A stretch of 60,803 bases of DNA from Verrucomicrobiota bacterium (GTDB lineage Bacteria; Verrucomicrobiota; Verrucomicrobiia; Limisphaerales; JACRJZ01): the NCBI GenBank assembly GCA_016219875.1, contig JACRJZ010000049.1:1-60803 (forward strand). Reading direction: 5' to 3'. A program made the translations under genes and the position numbers. The notes beneath the pieces were generated by a model. The model was given only the letters and a program-made list of their open reading frames with translations, was not told the DNA's origin and ran no database searches. Positions 51,773-60,803 of the stretch are shown piece by piece (within the stretch, counting starts at the first letter, position 1; the number at the start of each line of letters is the position of its first letter).

Positions 51773-52441
51773 ATGGGCCAGATCGTTTTCATTACGGGCA
51801 CGGACACCGGCGTGGGCAAGACGGTCGTGGCTTGCCGGCTGGCGCGGCATTGGCGCGACACCGGCGTGAAGGTCGCGGCGCTCAAGCCGTTTTGCTCCGG
51901 CGGACGGGAAGACGCAGTTGCGTTGCATGAGGCGCTGGGCGGCGGCTTGAGCTTGGACGAAATCAATCCCTGGCACTTCCGCGCGCCGCTGGCGCCGTTG
52001 CTGAGCGCGAGACTGGAGGGCCGGCGCGTGCTCCTCTCTCAAGCGACGGCCCATGTCCAGCGCGTGCGGCGGAACTTCGACATCGTACTCGTCGAGGGGG
52101 CCGGCGGGTTGCTGAGTCCGCTGGGAGAGGATTTCAACGCGAGAGACTTGATCGCAGCCTGGCGCGCTAAGCCGGTCGTCGTCTGCCCGAACCGGCTGGG
52201 CGCGGTCAACCAATCGCTCCTGGTCCTGGCCGCGCTCCCGCCGCGCGTCCGCGCCAGCGCCCAGGTCGTGTTAGTGTCGCAGCCAAGACCGGACTTGTCC
52301 TCGCGGACGAATGGGGAGTTGCTCGCGGAGTTCTTGGGGAAGGAGCGGATTCACTTCCTCGCTCGGCTCAAGCAGGACGACAGAACTAGGCGAACGACGA
52401 ACCTAAGTTCACTCGCGAGAGCGCTCAGAGCGAGAACTTGA
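51773..52441 (+). CDS. bioD: Dethiobiotin synthetase
   Basis: The product is 222 aa. The P-loop GTDTGVGKTV lies near residues 8-17, KPFCSGG at ~39-45, and VEGAGGLLSPL at ~103-113 is the conserved family loop. The enzyme closes the ureido ring of dethiobiotin from 7,8-diaminopelargonate with CO2 and ATP in the cytoplasm. The start at 51773 (MGQIVFITG) is chosen over 51755 because it sits close to the first strand. No other biotin genes are in the window, so it is separated from the pathway. Confidence 0.9.
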   Translation: MGQIVFITGTDTGVGKTVVACRLARHWRDTGVKVAALKPFCSGGREDAVALHEALGGGLSLDEINPWHFRAPLAPLLSARLEGRRVLLSQATAHVQRVRRNFDIVLVEGAGGLLSPLGEDFNARDLIAAWRAKPVVVCPNRLGAVNQSLLVLAALPPRVRASAQVVLVSQPRPDLSSRTNGELLAEFLGKERIHFLARLKQDDRTRRTTNLSSLARALRART

Positions 52442-52492
52442 CTGGGCCGGAACGAGGTGGTCGAGAATCGCGACAAGTCTCCGGCTGCTCTC

Positions 52493-52626
52493 GTGAGACG
52501 GCGTCGCGCCTGTCTTCGCTCTCAGGGTGGCAGTTTCCATGCAAGCAGACTGCTGACTCGGTGCGATCCCCGAACGGCAAGTGAGACTCCCGACAATGGA
52601 AACAGGCGCGGCGCCTGTCCTACGAC
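52493..52626. repeat. Family B element overlapping a stop codon
   Basis: Ends are TGAGACGGCGTCGCGCCTGT and GGAAACAGGCGCGGCGCCTG followed by TCCTACG. The inverted TAG in its right end (52620-52622) is the stop codon of the histidine kinase gene, as with the two genes at the 9634 element. Between the ends is AACGGCAAGTGAGACTCCCG, shared with other copies. Confidence 0.82.
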
Positions 52627-54140
52627 GTCGCTTCTGCAGACGGTTCGGCGCGGGGCAGACGCAATTCCACTTCCAGCCCCGCCGGCTTCCGATTGCGGCA
52701 CGCAATCGTGCCGCCGCACGATTCCACGCAGGTCTTCACGATGGCCAGGCCCAACCCGACACCGCCCGTGGCCTGGTCGCGTGAAGTGTCCACGCGATAA
52801 AACGGTTCCAGAATCCTCGCCAGTTCCGTCTCCGGCACGCCGGGGCCGCTGTCGGCCACGGTGATGATCACGTCAGTTTTCTCCACGACGGCCCGAACGG
52901 TGATGGGACCGGCGTGGCCCGCGTAGCGCAGGGCGTTTCGCACCACGTTGGCCAGCGCGCGCGTGAGCAACTCCGGCTCCGCCTTGACCCACAACCCGGC
53001 GGGCACGTTCCGTTCGATCGACGCGCCATCCGGGTTCTCGCGGCGGAGGGCGCGCTCCACCGTCTCTGCGACCGAAACGGGCTGGAGCTTGAGCGTGGAG
53101 GCGCCCAACGCGGCTTTCGAGAAGGAGAGAAGTTCGTTGACCAGGCTGGCGATGTGGCCGGCTTTCTCGCTGGCGACTCTGACGTAAGTTTGGTGGTCGT
53201 CGCCGGCGCGCTCTTCGAGGATGCCCAGGGCCGTGCGCAATTTGGCCAGCGGGGAGCACAGTTCGTGGGCCACGTCGCCCAGGAACCGCTTCTGCCCTTG
53301 CACGTAGCCGGCCAGTTGCGCGGCCATCTGGTTGATCGAGCGGCCGAGCGAGCCGAGTTCATCACGCCGCCGCTCATCAACGCGCACGTCGAACCGCCCT
53401 TGCGCGATCTGGCCCGTGGCCGCAGTCATTTGGGCGATGCTGCGCGTGATGCTGCGCACCAGCGGCAACCACAGCAGCGCCGAGAACAACACCGAGCCGA
53501 CACCGAGCCACAGCCACGGTTTGAAGTCGAAGAACAAGCCGCCGCCGCTGAGCGACGGCGACTTCAGAATCAGCGTCACCGGCATGACGCGCGGCCGATC
53601 TTCGTTGCGCAAGGCGGCGTGCAGCAACACCCAATAGCACGTGGGCTGGGAGGTCCGCACCACGGTCTTGGGCCGGGGCGAGCGAGGGAAGCCTGCTTCC
53701 AGAGGAGCGCTCCGTCCGAAGCCAGGCCCCAGCCGACGACGCGGCCCAAAGGGCGGTCCTGGCATGCGATCCTCCGGCGACTCCGGCATCAACTGACCAG
53801 GGCCTCTTGGCTCCGGCAGGCGGGTCCGCACCTCCGGCGGGAGAACCAGCCCCTCGCCGGCCAGTTGCGCGCCGTCGTTGCGGAAGAGAAAGAACTCGAC
53901 GCCGTAGGCGCTGCCAAACCGGTCCAGGACGCTGTTCCATTGCGCAGTCTGGATCGAATCCAGTTCGGCGAAGATGAGACTGGCCGCGGCTTCGATGCGT
54001 TCGTTCGCGCCGCCCGCCAGCAACAGGTCCGGCCCGAAGCGGAACTGCGCGCGGAAGAGCACCCCGAAGCCGGCGGCCAGCACGACCAGGTTCAAGAGGA
54101 ACCAGAGCAGAATCTTCGCGTAGAGGGGAAACCGCTTCAT
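52620..54140 (-). CDS. Sensor histidine kinase (CpxA/EnvZ-like)
   Basis: The product is 506 aa. Membrane segments lie near residues 8-28 and 195-217, enclosing a ~165-residue periplasmic sensor with a Pro/Arg-rich stretch (MPGPPFGPRRRLGPGFGRS). Then come a HAMP domain, the H-box FLGDVAHELCSPLAKLR (His ~298), the N-box VVRNALRYAG, and ATP-binding VADSGPGVPE and GGVGLGLAI. It overlaps the response-regulator gene by 4 bp. The pair is read away from a small secreted protein gene that may be a target or accessory. Confidence 0.9.
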   Translation of the reverse strand: MKRFPLYAKILLWFLLNLVVLAAGFGVLFRAQFRFGPDLLLAGGANERIEAAASLIFAELDSIQTAQWNSVLDRFGSAYGVEFFLFRNDGAQLAGEGLVLPPEVRTRLPEPRGPGQLMPESPEDRMPGPPFGPRRRLGPGFGRSAPLEAGFPRSPRPKTVVRTSQPTCYWVLLHAALRNEDRPRVMPVTLILKSPSLSGGGLFFDFKPWLWLGVGSVLFSALLWLPLVRSITRSIAQMTAATGQIAQGRFDVRVDERRRDELGSLGRSINQMAAQLAGYVQGQKRFLGDVAHELCSPLAKLRTALGILEERAGDDHQTYVRVASEKAGHIASLVNELLSFSKAALGASTLKLQPVSVAETVERALRRENPDGASIERNVPAGLWVKAEPELLTRALANVVRNALRYAGHAGPITVRAVVEKTDVIITVADSGPGVPETELARILEPFYRVDTSRDQATGGVGLGLAIVKTCVESCGGTIACRNRKPAGLEVELRLPRAEPSAEATS

Positions 54141-54895
54141 GCCGCGTCAGGGTTGATCAGCATGTAGCCCACGGCCCGCACGGTGCGGATGTAGCGCGGG
54201 TCCTTCGGATCGTCGCCCAGCTTCTTGCGCAGGGACCAGATATGCACGTCCACCGAACGGTCGAAGACGTCGTAGTGGCGGTCGGTGAGCGATTCGATCA
54301 ACTGCTCGCGGGTCTTGACCCGGCCACGCGAGCGCGCCAGGCAGGCCAGCAGTTCAAATTCCAGCGTGGTCAGGTCCAGCGGCTTGTCTCCGATCACGGC
54401 CTGGCGGGTCGCCGGGTTCACCCGCAACGCGCCCACCACGATCTCCCGTTCGCCGTCCTCCTCCGCCACGGGTGCGGCCCGGCGCGCGGAACGCCGCGTG
54501 ACGGCACGGAGGCGGGCCAGCAATTCGCGGGTGGAAAACGTTTTCGGCAGGTAATCATCCGCGCCGATCTCCAGGCCCACGATGCGGTCGGCTTCCTCCC
54601 CGCGCGCGGTCAGCATCAGGACCGGCACGTCGGACTTGGCGCGGATGCGCTTGAGCACTTCAAAGCCGTCCAAGCCCGGCAACATGACGTCGAGGATGAC
54701 CGCGTCAAACCTTTCGGCGGTCGCGCGCTCGACGCCTTCCGGGCCGGTGTGAACGGCGAGGACTTCATAGCCCAGCGGCTCCAGATAATCCCGGACGAGC
54801 CAGCACAATTCGCGGTCGTCGTCGATCACCAGCACGCGCGTGCGCCCCGTCAGAACGGGGGTGCCGGGGCTGCATGACTGTTTCAAAGCTGACAT
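54137..54895 (-). CDS. OmpR-family response regulator
   Basis: The product is 252 aa with start at 54895 (MSALKQSCSPGTPVLTGRTR); the upstream frame lacks a credible start. The receiver domain has the acidic pocket DDD and the phosphoacceptor Asp in VILDVMLPG, with Lys in DDYLPKTF. The C-terminal winged helix shows LTTLEFELLACLARSRGRV, FDRSVDVHIWSLRKKLGDD and YIRTVRAVGYML. It would bind tandem 11-bp spaced repeats; three such sites lie just upstream (54980-55028). Confidence 0.92.
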   Translation of the reverse strand: MSALKQSCSPGTPVLTGRTRVLVIDDDRELCWLVRDYLEPLGYEVLAVHTGPEGVERATAERFDAVILDVMLPGLDGFEVLKRIRAKSDVPVLMLTARGEEADRIVGLEIGADDYLPKTFSTRELLARLRAVTRRSARRAAPVAEEDGEREIVVGALRVNPATRQAVIGDKPLDLTTLEFELLACLARSRGRVKTREQLIESLTDRHYDVFDRSVDVHIWSLRKKLGDDPKDPRYIRTVRAVGYMLINPDAA

Positions 54896-55280
54896 GTCTC
54901 TCGTGCCCTCACAGCGTGACGATCGGGTCCGCCGCGATGCCGGAGAAACTATCCAAGTCGCCGCCGGAACGCCGCAACTTTTACCATCCCTTAACAATTT
55001 TCCCGGTTCGCCGAAATGGCGGCTTAACACACGCGGAGTCTAGTGAGGTTGAAAGATTCGATGGCCTATGACTCGAGAGAGCAACATTCAGTTGACGCGG
55101 TTTCAAGACCTCGCGGGCGGCGCAGCGGCCCGGCCGAGACGCCACGGCGAAGTTTTGAAATCGCCTCGGTCTTCCGCCGAATCTGCCACCCGGGTTCCCG
55201 CCTCCTCGCTGTGTGATTGCGGCATCGTGGTGATGCCGGCGGCGCGGGCGGCGGGTGACCCACAGAACGAAAGACAACAC
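54896..55280. other. Divergent promoter region of the two-component locus
   Basis: The 385-bp gap separates the response regulator and the small secreted protein gene. Bases 54980-55028 carry the phased direct repeats listed next. Bases 55140-55175 contain GTTTTGAAATCGCCTCGG, an inverted copy of the left flank of family A repeats (GGCGATTTCAAAACTCG). The rest shows nothing recognisable. Confidence 0.45.
54980..55028 (-). promoter_or_regulatory. Phased TTTAC/TTAAC direct repeats (putative OmpR-family site)
   Basis: On the + strand TTTAC starts at 54980, TTAAC at 54991 and TTAAC at 55024, so the spacing is 11 and 33 bp. On the minus strand they read GTTAAG, GTTAA and GTAAA, close to the CpxR-type pattern GTAAA-N-GTAAA. 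They lie 85-133 bp upstream of the response-regulator start codon, suitable for autoregulation or control of the divergent gene. The match is suggestive only. Confidence 0.4.
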
Positions 55281-55820
55281 ATGAAACACCGACTCATCAT
55301 CACGGCCCTGGCGCTGGGCGTTTCCGCGCTGGGAGCCTTGGCCCAGGAAGAACCCGCCGCCTCCTCACGCGACGAGGCGACCCCACTCCGCGACCGTCCG
55401 CGCTTGGAACGCCGGCGCGAGCGGGCTGACCTCGACCAGGTCCCAGCGAGGGATGCCGAGCGTCCAGGCGGACGCGCCTTGGATCGCGACACACGAAAGC
55501 CCCAGGCAGGACCGCCACTGCGCGACACGGAAGCCATTGGGCCTCGAAAGGGCCGTTGCCCCGCCTGTGGCTGCGAGTGCGGCCTGGGGCGAGGGCAAGG
55601 ACGAGGTCCGATGAACTTCGGACGTGGCGGCGGACGCGGCCCCGGCTTTGGTCCGCCCGCGTGGCAGCAACGGGGAGGCCGCGATTTCCAGGCTGAAGCG
55701 CCCCGGCCGCGGCTGGGTCCGCCGCCGGGTCGCGGCGGTCGTGGTTGGGACGTGGAACCGCAGGGCGACCGGCCTTTGCCTCCGCGCGGTCGCTCTGCCG
55801 CGCGCGACCGCGGCGAATAG
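55281..55820 (+). CDS. Small secreted Gly/Arg/Pro-rich protein with a Cys cluster
   Basis: The product is 179 aa with a clear signal peptide (MKHRLIITALALGVSALGALA) at ATG 55281. The mature protein has a charged Asp/Arg-rich part (LRDRPRLERRRERADLDQVP) and a CPACGCEC cluster of four Cys near residues 95-102. A long GRGxGP/PPGRGGRG low-complexity tail follows. The Cys cluster may bind metal or heme-free iron-sulfur; that is speculation. Being divergent to the CpxA/CpxR-like pair, it may be the envelope protein that this system monitors or induces. Confidence 0.6.
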   Translation: MKHRLIITALALGVSALGALAQEEPAASSRDEATPLRDRPRLERRRERADLDQVPARDAERPGGRALDRDTRKPQAGPPLRDTEAIGPRKGRCPACGCECGLGRGQGRGPMNFGRGGGRGPGFGPPAWQQRGGRDFQAEAPRPRLGPPPGRGGRGWDVEPQGDRPLPPRGRSAARDRGE

Positions 55821-55833
55821 CCGCCGCTCGTCC

Positions 55834-55867
55834 CAGGTTGGGCCGCGCCCGCGCGCGGCCCAACCTG
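55834..55867. terminator. GC-rich hairpin after the small secreted protein gene
   Basis: Perfect 14-bp arms CAGGTTGGGCCGCG and complement (55834-55847 and 55854-55867) with a 6-nt loop lie 14 bp after the stop codon. No U-tract follows, so termination would be weak or Rho-dependent. The remaining ~250 bp before the NtrC-class gene contain an AT-richer patch (TATGATAACA at 55947-55956) that might be part of its promoter. Confidence 0.5.
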
Positions 55868-56119
55868 CCCCGCCGAAGCGAGGCGTTCGCGTTGGCCCGC
55901 CTTTCCCGCTTGCTCAAGCCGGAAAGTTGCATAAGTTCGTATCGCCTATGATAACAGACATGCACATCTGCAGCCAGAGCGGGCCTCTCGGGAGCGCATC
56001 GGCGCCGGGCCGATCCGTGGCGGACCCGATCCAGGGCTGGCCAGGCCCGGTGTTTGGCCGGGCGCGCCGGCCGCGTTTCGTCCGCCGACGGATCCGCCGG
56101 CCAACGGAAGGAGGGGTGA

Positions 56120-57523
<1,404 letters not shown>

Positions 57524-57598
57524 GGACCGGCGAGTGAAGCGCCGGGCGAGGGCTGCGGCGCCGGCCAGTCACGCTGATAGGAACAATCAGCTTTGGCG

Positions 57599-57616
57599 AG
57601 TCACGAAATTGTGACA
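57599..57616. promoter_or_regulatory. Upstream activator site 1 (inverted repeat)
   Basis: AGTCACGAAATTGTGACA has 5-bp arms (GTCAC/GTGAC) in a half-site-N6-half-site layout. The second copy, 104 bp downstream, shares the arms and the spacer length, so both would be bound by the same dimer. An isolated half-site AGTCAC at 57567-57572 may extend the cluster. It is ~300 bp before the predicted transcription start. Confidence 0.65.
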
Positions 57617-57702
57617 GCGTCTGCCGACGCGGGTTTTCCTCCGACTCTGCGCGGGTCCGGGTGGGTTGGCCTCCGTCTGCCGCACTGTTAAGTCCATCAG
57701 GG

Positions 57703-57720
57703 TGTCACATCCGCGTGACA
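57703..57720. promoter_or_regulatory. Upstream activator site 2 (inverted repeat)
   Basis: TGTCACATCCGCGTGACA has perfect 6-bp arms TGTCAC/GTGACA and a 6-nt spacer. Centre-to-centre distance to site 1 is 104 bp, about ten helical turns. It lies about 190 bp upstream of the predicted start site, within the usual enhancer range of NtrC-class activators. Confidence 0.7.
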
Positions 57721-57877
57721 AGCGACCCTGCGGACGGGAGTGCTCGTCCCTCTGGCATCTTCACGAGGCTCGCCCGGCCGTTGTCGGCCTTTTCCCGCGA
57801 AAACTGCGGCTCCGAACGTGCCGGCAGGCCTGGGCCGCTCGCCTTCTTCCCCCTCTTCGCCGGGCCATCCTCCCGGC

Positions 57878-57893
57878 TGGCAAGCCGCCTGCT
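57878..57893 (+). promoter_or_regulatory. Sigma-54 (-24/-12) promoter
   Basis: TGGCAAGCCGCCTGCT matches the RpoN consensus TGGCACG-N4-TTGC at 9 of 11 defined bases, including the essential GG and GC at the correct 10-bp separation. Transcription would start near 57904, leaving a ~33-nt leader before ATG 57937. It is the only such match that I noticed directly upstream of a gene in the window. Confidence 0.65.
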
Positions 57894-57936
57894 AGACGGC
57901 TGCGTGCAAACACGCACTCGTGAACAAACAAAAACT

Positions 57937-60803
57937 ATGCATACACAGTTATTCCTACGGATCCTCAAATCGGTAGTCGCGCTGTTCGCGGCAGGGTGGG
58001 TGAGTTTCACTCTCACGGCGTTCGGCCAGGTGCCGGTGGTGTCTCCGGCGGCCCAGGCGGCCCACGCCACCATCACCTCGTACGACGGCCCAGCCACCTG
58101 CATCGCCTGTCACGCGACCCAAGCCCAACAGATGTTTGGCTCGGTCCATTATCAAGAAATGGGTGAGACGCCCAACGTGCCGAACATCAACGGGCCGGCC
58201 GGGAAGGGCCTGAACGGCGGCAAAGTGATGAACTCCTATTGCGGCACGCCCACCACGTCCTCGCGCGCCACCTGCGCGACCTGCCACGTGGGCAATGGTC
58301 GCATCCCCTCCACCCAATTGACCACGCAGCAACTCACGAACATCGACTGCATGATGTGTCACCAGGACGCCTACAAACGGGTGCCTGCACCGCCCATGCA
58401 GACGATCACGTTCCAGGGCACCAACGGCCCCCACAGCATCCAGGCGCCGATCGAGGATGAAACCGGGTTCCAGTACATGCCGGACGCAGCCAAGATGACG
58501 ATCCCCATTCTCGACGCGGCCCGCACGGTCCATCTGCCCACGCGCGCGTCCTGTTTACGGTGCCACGCCGGCGCCGGCGGCAGTGACGGCGGCAAACGCG
58601 GCGACCTCTCCACCGTGACCGTGAACCCGCCCGCGACTTCGGACATCCACATGAGTCCGCAAGCCGCCGATCTGAGTTGCGCGAATTGCCACAGCGCCGG
58701 CGGCCATCGCGTCGCGGGCCGCGGCGTCGATCTGCGTCCGAACGACAGCACTAATCGGCTGGCGTGTGCCAACTGCCACACCGATCGCCCCCACGGCGAC
58801 TACAGCGCGACCACCAGTTCCTCGCGCGACCTGCACGCCGGGCACGTGGCCTGCCAGACGTGTCACATTCCCAAGTTCGCCAAGGACAAGAGCACGGAGA
58901 TGCAGCGCACTTGGCTGGCCGCAGGTTTCTCAATGGCGGCCTGTCGCGGCCAGGGCGGTTGGGTGCCGCACGAAGTGCGGGCCACCAACGTCGTGCCCAC
59001 CTACCGTTGGTTTGACGGCACGAGCCTGGCCAACGTGCTCGACCAGGTGCCGCCGGAAAACGCCGCGGGCGAATACGTCCTGGCGTGGCCTAACGGCAGC
59101 GTGCAGTCGGCGGCTTCCAAGCTTTATCCCATGAAGGTCCATCGTTCCGATTCGGCGGTGCAGGACGCGAGTGGCCTCTTGATTCCGCACTCGACGTTTG
59201 CCTTCTTCACGTCCGGCGACTTCACCAAGGCCGTGCAAGATGGTCAGGCGCAGTCGGGTCTGACCGGCGCGGCCAGCGTGGTGCCGGTGCTGGAATACCA
59301 GACGATCAACCACGGCGTTGAGTCGCGCACCAACGCCCTGCAATGCGGTGCCTGCCACTCGTCCTTGTCCCCGGGCGGTCCCGCGCGCATGAACTTGCAG
59401 GCCGACCTGGGCTACGCCCTCAAAGGGACCATGACCCAGGTGTGCAGCCAGTGCCACGGCAGCAAGTCCAATCCAGGCTTCGCCAGTGTCCACAGCCGGC
59501 ACGTCACCAACTACCGGTATGATTGCTCCTCCTGCCACAACTTCTCCCGGCCGGAACGTGGGCTGACCCGCATCTCCGCCATCCGGCCCGCGGCGCCCAG
59601 CGGCCCGGTGGCGACGACCGTTTCTGCCAGCCGCATCGACCTCGTCTGGGCCGACAACTCCACCACCGAGCAAGGCTTTAAGATCGAGCGGTCCACGGAC
59701 GGCGTGAGCTTCACCCAAATCAGCACCGTTTCTGCCAACATCACGGTGGCTTCAGACACCGGCCTGACGGCGGGCCGGCCTTACTACTACCGCGTCCGGG
59801 CCTACAACACGACCGGCGACTCCGACTACTCGATGATCGGCCGGGCCAATACGGCAGCGGGCACGACGCCCACTCTGCCTGCCGCCCCCAGCGGCTTGGC
59901 CGCGACGGCGGCTTCCGCCAGCCAGGTCAATCTCACCTGGACCGACAATGCCAACAACGAAACCGGCTTCGCGGTGGAACGGGCCGTGGGGACCGGCTCT
60001 TTCGTCCAGATCGCTACGCTCGGCGCCAACATCACGAGCTACGCCGACACCGCGCTGAGCGCGAATACGACCTTCTCGTATCGCGTGCGAGCCTATAACA
60101 GCGCCGGCAATTCGGCCTACTCAGCCACGGCCACCGCCACGACTCCCAACGTGCCGCCCGCTGCGCCCAGTGGACTCACGGCCACCGCCGCGTCCGCCAG
60201 CCAAATCAATCTGGCCTGGACCGACAACGCCAATAACGAAACCGGCTTCGCCCTCGAACGCTCCTCCGACAACGTGACCTTCACCCAGATCGCCACCGTC
60301 GGCGCGAACGTCACGAGCTACGCCAACACCGGCCTGAGCGCCAGCACCACCTACTACTACCGCGTGCGCGCCTCCAATGCCGCCGGCAACTCCGCCTACT
60401 CCGCGACGGCCAGCGCCACCACGGCCGCCATCCTAACTCCTCCCGCCGCCCCGAGCGGCCTGACCGCGACCGCTGCCTCCAGCAGCCAGATCAACCTGGC
60501 CTGGACCGACAACGCCAACAACGAAACCGGTTTCGCCATCGAACGCTCGACCGACAACGTGACCTTCACTTCGATCGCGTCGGTGGGCGCGAACGTGACG
60601 GCCTACGCCAACACCGGCCTCAGCGCCAGCACCACCTACTACTACCGCGTGCGCGCCTCCAATGCCGCCGGCAACTCCGCCTACTCCGCGACCGCCAGTG
60701 CCACCACGGCGGCCATCCAGACTCCTCCCGCGGCTCCGAGCGGCCTGACGGCGACCGCCGCGTCCGCCGGCCAAATCAATCTGGCCTGGACCGACAACGC
60801 CAA
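57937..60803 (+). CDS. Decaheme c-type cytochrome with FnIII repeats (partial)
   Basis: The frame is open from ATG 57937 to the window edge (955 codons seen). A signal peptide (RILKSVVALFAAGWVSFTLTAFG) is followed by ten CxxCH heme sites between residues 55 and 534: CIACH, CATCH, CMMCH, CLRCH, CANCH, CANCH, CQTCH, CGACH, CSQCH and CSSCH. From ~545 on are at least five fibronectin type III domains of ~95 residues, the last cut by the edge; units 3-5 are very similar at DNA level (285-bp period). It is exported and would carry electrons across or outside the envelope. The FnIII array could present the heme domain at the cell surface or bind sugar or a partner. Confidence 0.88.
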   Translation, partial: MHTQLFLRILKSVVALFAAGWVSFTLTAFGQVPVVSPAAQAAHATITSYDGPATCIACHATQAQQMFGSVHYQEMGETPNVPNINGPAGKGLNGGKVMNSYCGTPTTSSRATCATCHVGNGRIPSTQLTTQQLTNIDCMMCHQDAYKRVPAPPMQTITFQGTNGPHSIQAPIEDETGFQYMPDAAKMTIPILDAARTVHLPTRASCLRCHAGAGGSDGGKRGDLSTVTVNPPATSDIHMSPQAADLSCANCHSAGGHRVAGRGVDLRPNDSTNRLACANCHTDRPHGDYSATTSSSRDLHAGHVACQTCHIPKFAKDKSTEMQRTWLAAGFSMAACRGQGGWVPHEVRATNVVPTYRWFDGTSLANVLDQVPPENAAGEYVLAWPNGSVQSAASKLYPMKVHRSDSAVQDASGLLIPHSTFAFFTSGDFTKAVQDGQAQSGLTGAASVVPVLEYQTINHGVESRTNALQCGACHSSLSPGGPARMNLQADLGYALKGTMTQVCSQCHGSKSNPGFASVHSRHVTNYRYDCSSCHNFSRPERGLTRISAIRPAAPSGPVATTVSASRIDLVWADNSTTEQGFKIERSTDGVSFTQISTVSANITVASDTGLTAGRPYYYRVRAYNTTGDSDYSMIGRANTAAGTTPTLPAAPSGLAATAASASQVNLTWTDNANNETGFAVERAVGTGSFVQIATLGANITSYADTALSANTTFSYRVRAYNSAGNSAYSATATATTPNVPPAAPSGLTATAASASQINLAWTDNANNETGFALERSSDNVTFTQIATVGANVTSYANTGLSASTTYYYRVRASNAAGNSAYSATASATTAAILTPPAAPSGLTATAASSSQINLAWTDNANNETGFAIERSTDNVTFTSIASVGANVTAYANTGLSASTTYYYRVRASNAAGNSAYSATASATTAAIQTPPAAPSGLTATAASAGQINLAWTDNA

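Larger units (their letters stand above)
57524..57936. other. Regulatory gap upstream of the decaheme gene
   Basis: This 413-bp gap holds the two inverted repeats and the -24/-12 promoter listed next. Both flanking genes read rightward. An open + frame at 57666-57923 runs across the promoter but shows no family or export signal and overlaps the sites, so it is not called. Confidence 0.7.

Noticed and set aside
57666..57923. 85-codon open frame between the NtrC-class gene and the cytochrome
   Set aside because: No ATG with a ribosome-binding site, no recognisable family, and it covers activator site 2 and the sigma-54 promoter.
57955..60774. Several minus-strand open frames opposite the cytochrome gene
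   Set aside because: They lie antisense to ten CxxCH motifs and FnIII repeats; the plus frame is uninterrupted for 955 codons and carries a signal peptide and promoter.

Overview
The window looks like part of a free-living, high-GC Verrucomicrobiota chromosome (Pedosphaera/Limisphaerales-like). That placement is an inference. It rests on the Tat-exported Gfo/Idh oxidoreductase, sugar isomerase and aldo/keto reductase set, a pseudopilin with the H-X9-DG motif, DUF5107 and CehA-like giant proteins, hopanoid genes, and a dense load of short inverted-repeat elements, some of which encode peptide stretches such as NAECGMRNAECG. I saw no rRNA, tRNA, CRISPR array or complete insertion sequence. Forty-four protein loci are called, including one gene split by an in-frame stop and one open at the right edge. 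There is also an rlmN gene scrap and a group II intron without an ORF.

Layout. 1-9.6 kb: a secreted tandem CehA/McbA-like protein, a DUF5107-TPR protein and a secreted FG-GAP/VCBS protein. 9.7-13.7 kb: hopanoid radical-SAM genes hpnH and hpnJ with a nucleotidyltransferase/HEPN pair lodged between them, and a small lipoprotein-like gene ahead of hpnH. 13.9-17 kb: a coiled-coil membrane protein, then a SIS isomerase and a GmhB-type phosphatase separated by a 90-aa gene and an HNH nuclease. 17.3-20.3 kb: an HtrA-like protease with four PDZ domains and a paralogue lacking the catalytic residues. 20.6-26.6 kb: two sigma/anti-sigma pairs facing away from each other plus secreted proteins. 27-33.3 kb: a LamG-PQQ-HYR-PxKF secreted giant, another secreted protein, and a group IIC-like intron. 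33.5-40 kb: an amidohydrolase, a pseudopilin, an acyl-CoA synthetase and a YqjD/E/K-like trio. 40.2-50.4 kb: carbohydrate genes (interrupted GH51-like arabinofuranosidase, esterase-glycosidase fusion, aldo/keto reductase, Gfo/Idh oxidoreductase, isomerase, glycosyltransferase). 50.8-55.8 kb: a coiled-coil periplasmic protein, BioD, a two-component system and a small Cys/Gly/Arg-rich secreted protein. 56.1-60.8 kb: an NtrC-class regulator and a very large decaheme c-type cytochrome with fibronectin type III repeats.

Two themes stand out. First, the 413-bp gap between the NtrC-class activator and the decaheme gene holds two matching 18-bp inverted repeats 104 bp apart and a good -24/-12 sigma-54 promoter. 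This reads as a self-contained, activator-controlled multiheme cytochrome locus, possibly for extracellular electron transfer. Second, at least eight families of 60-350 bp inverted repeats fill most gene gaps. They usually begin within a few tens of bases after a stop codon. In one family the element itself appears to supply the TAG stop of three genes. Some are nested, some lie in frame inside coding sequence, and one flanks the group II intron.
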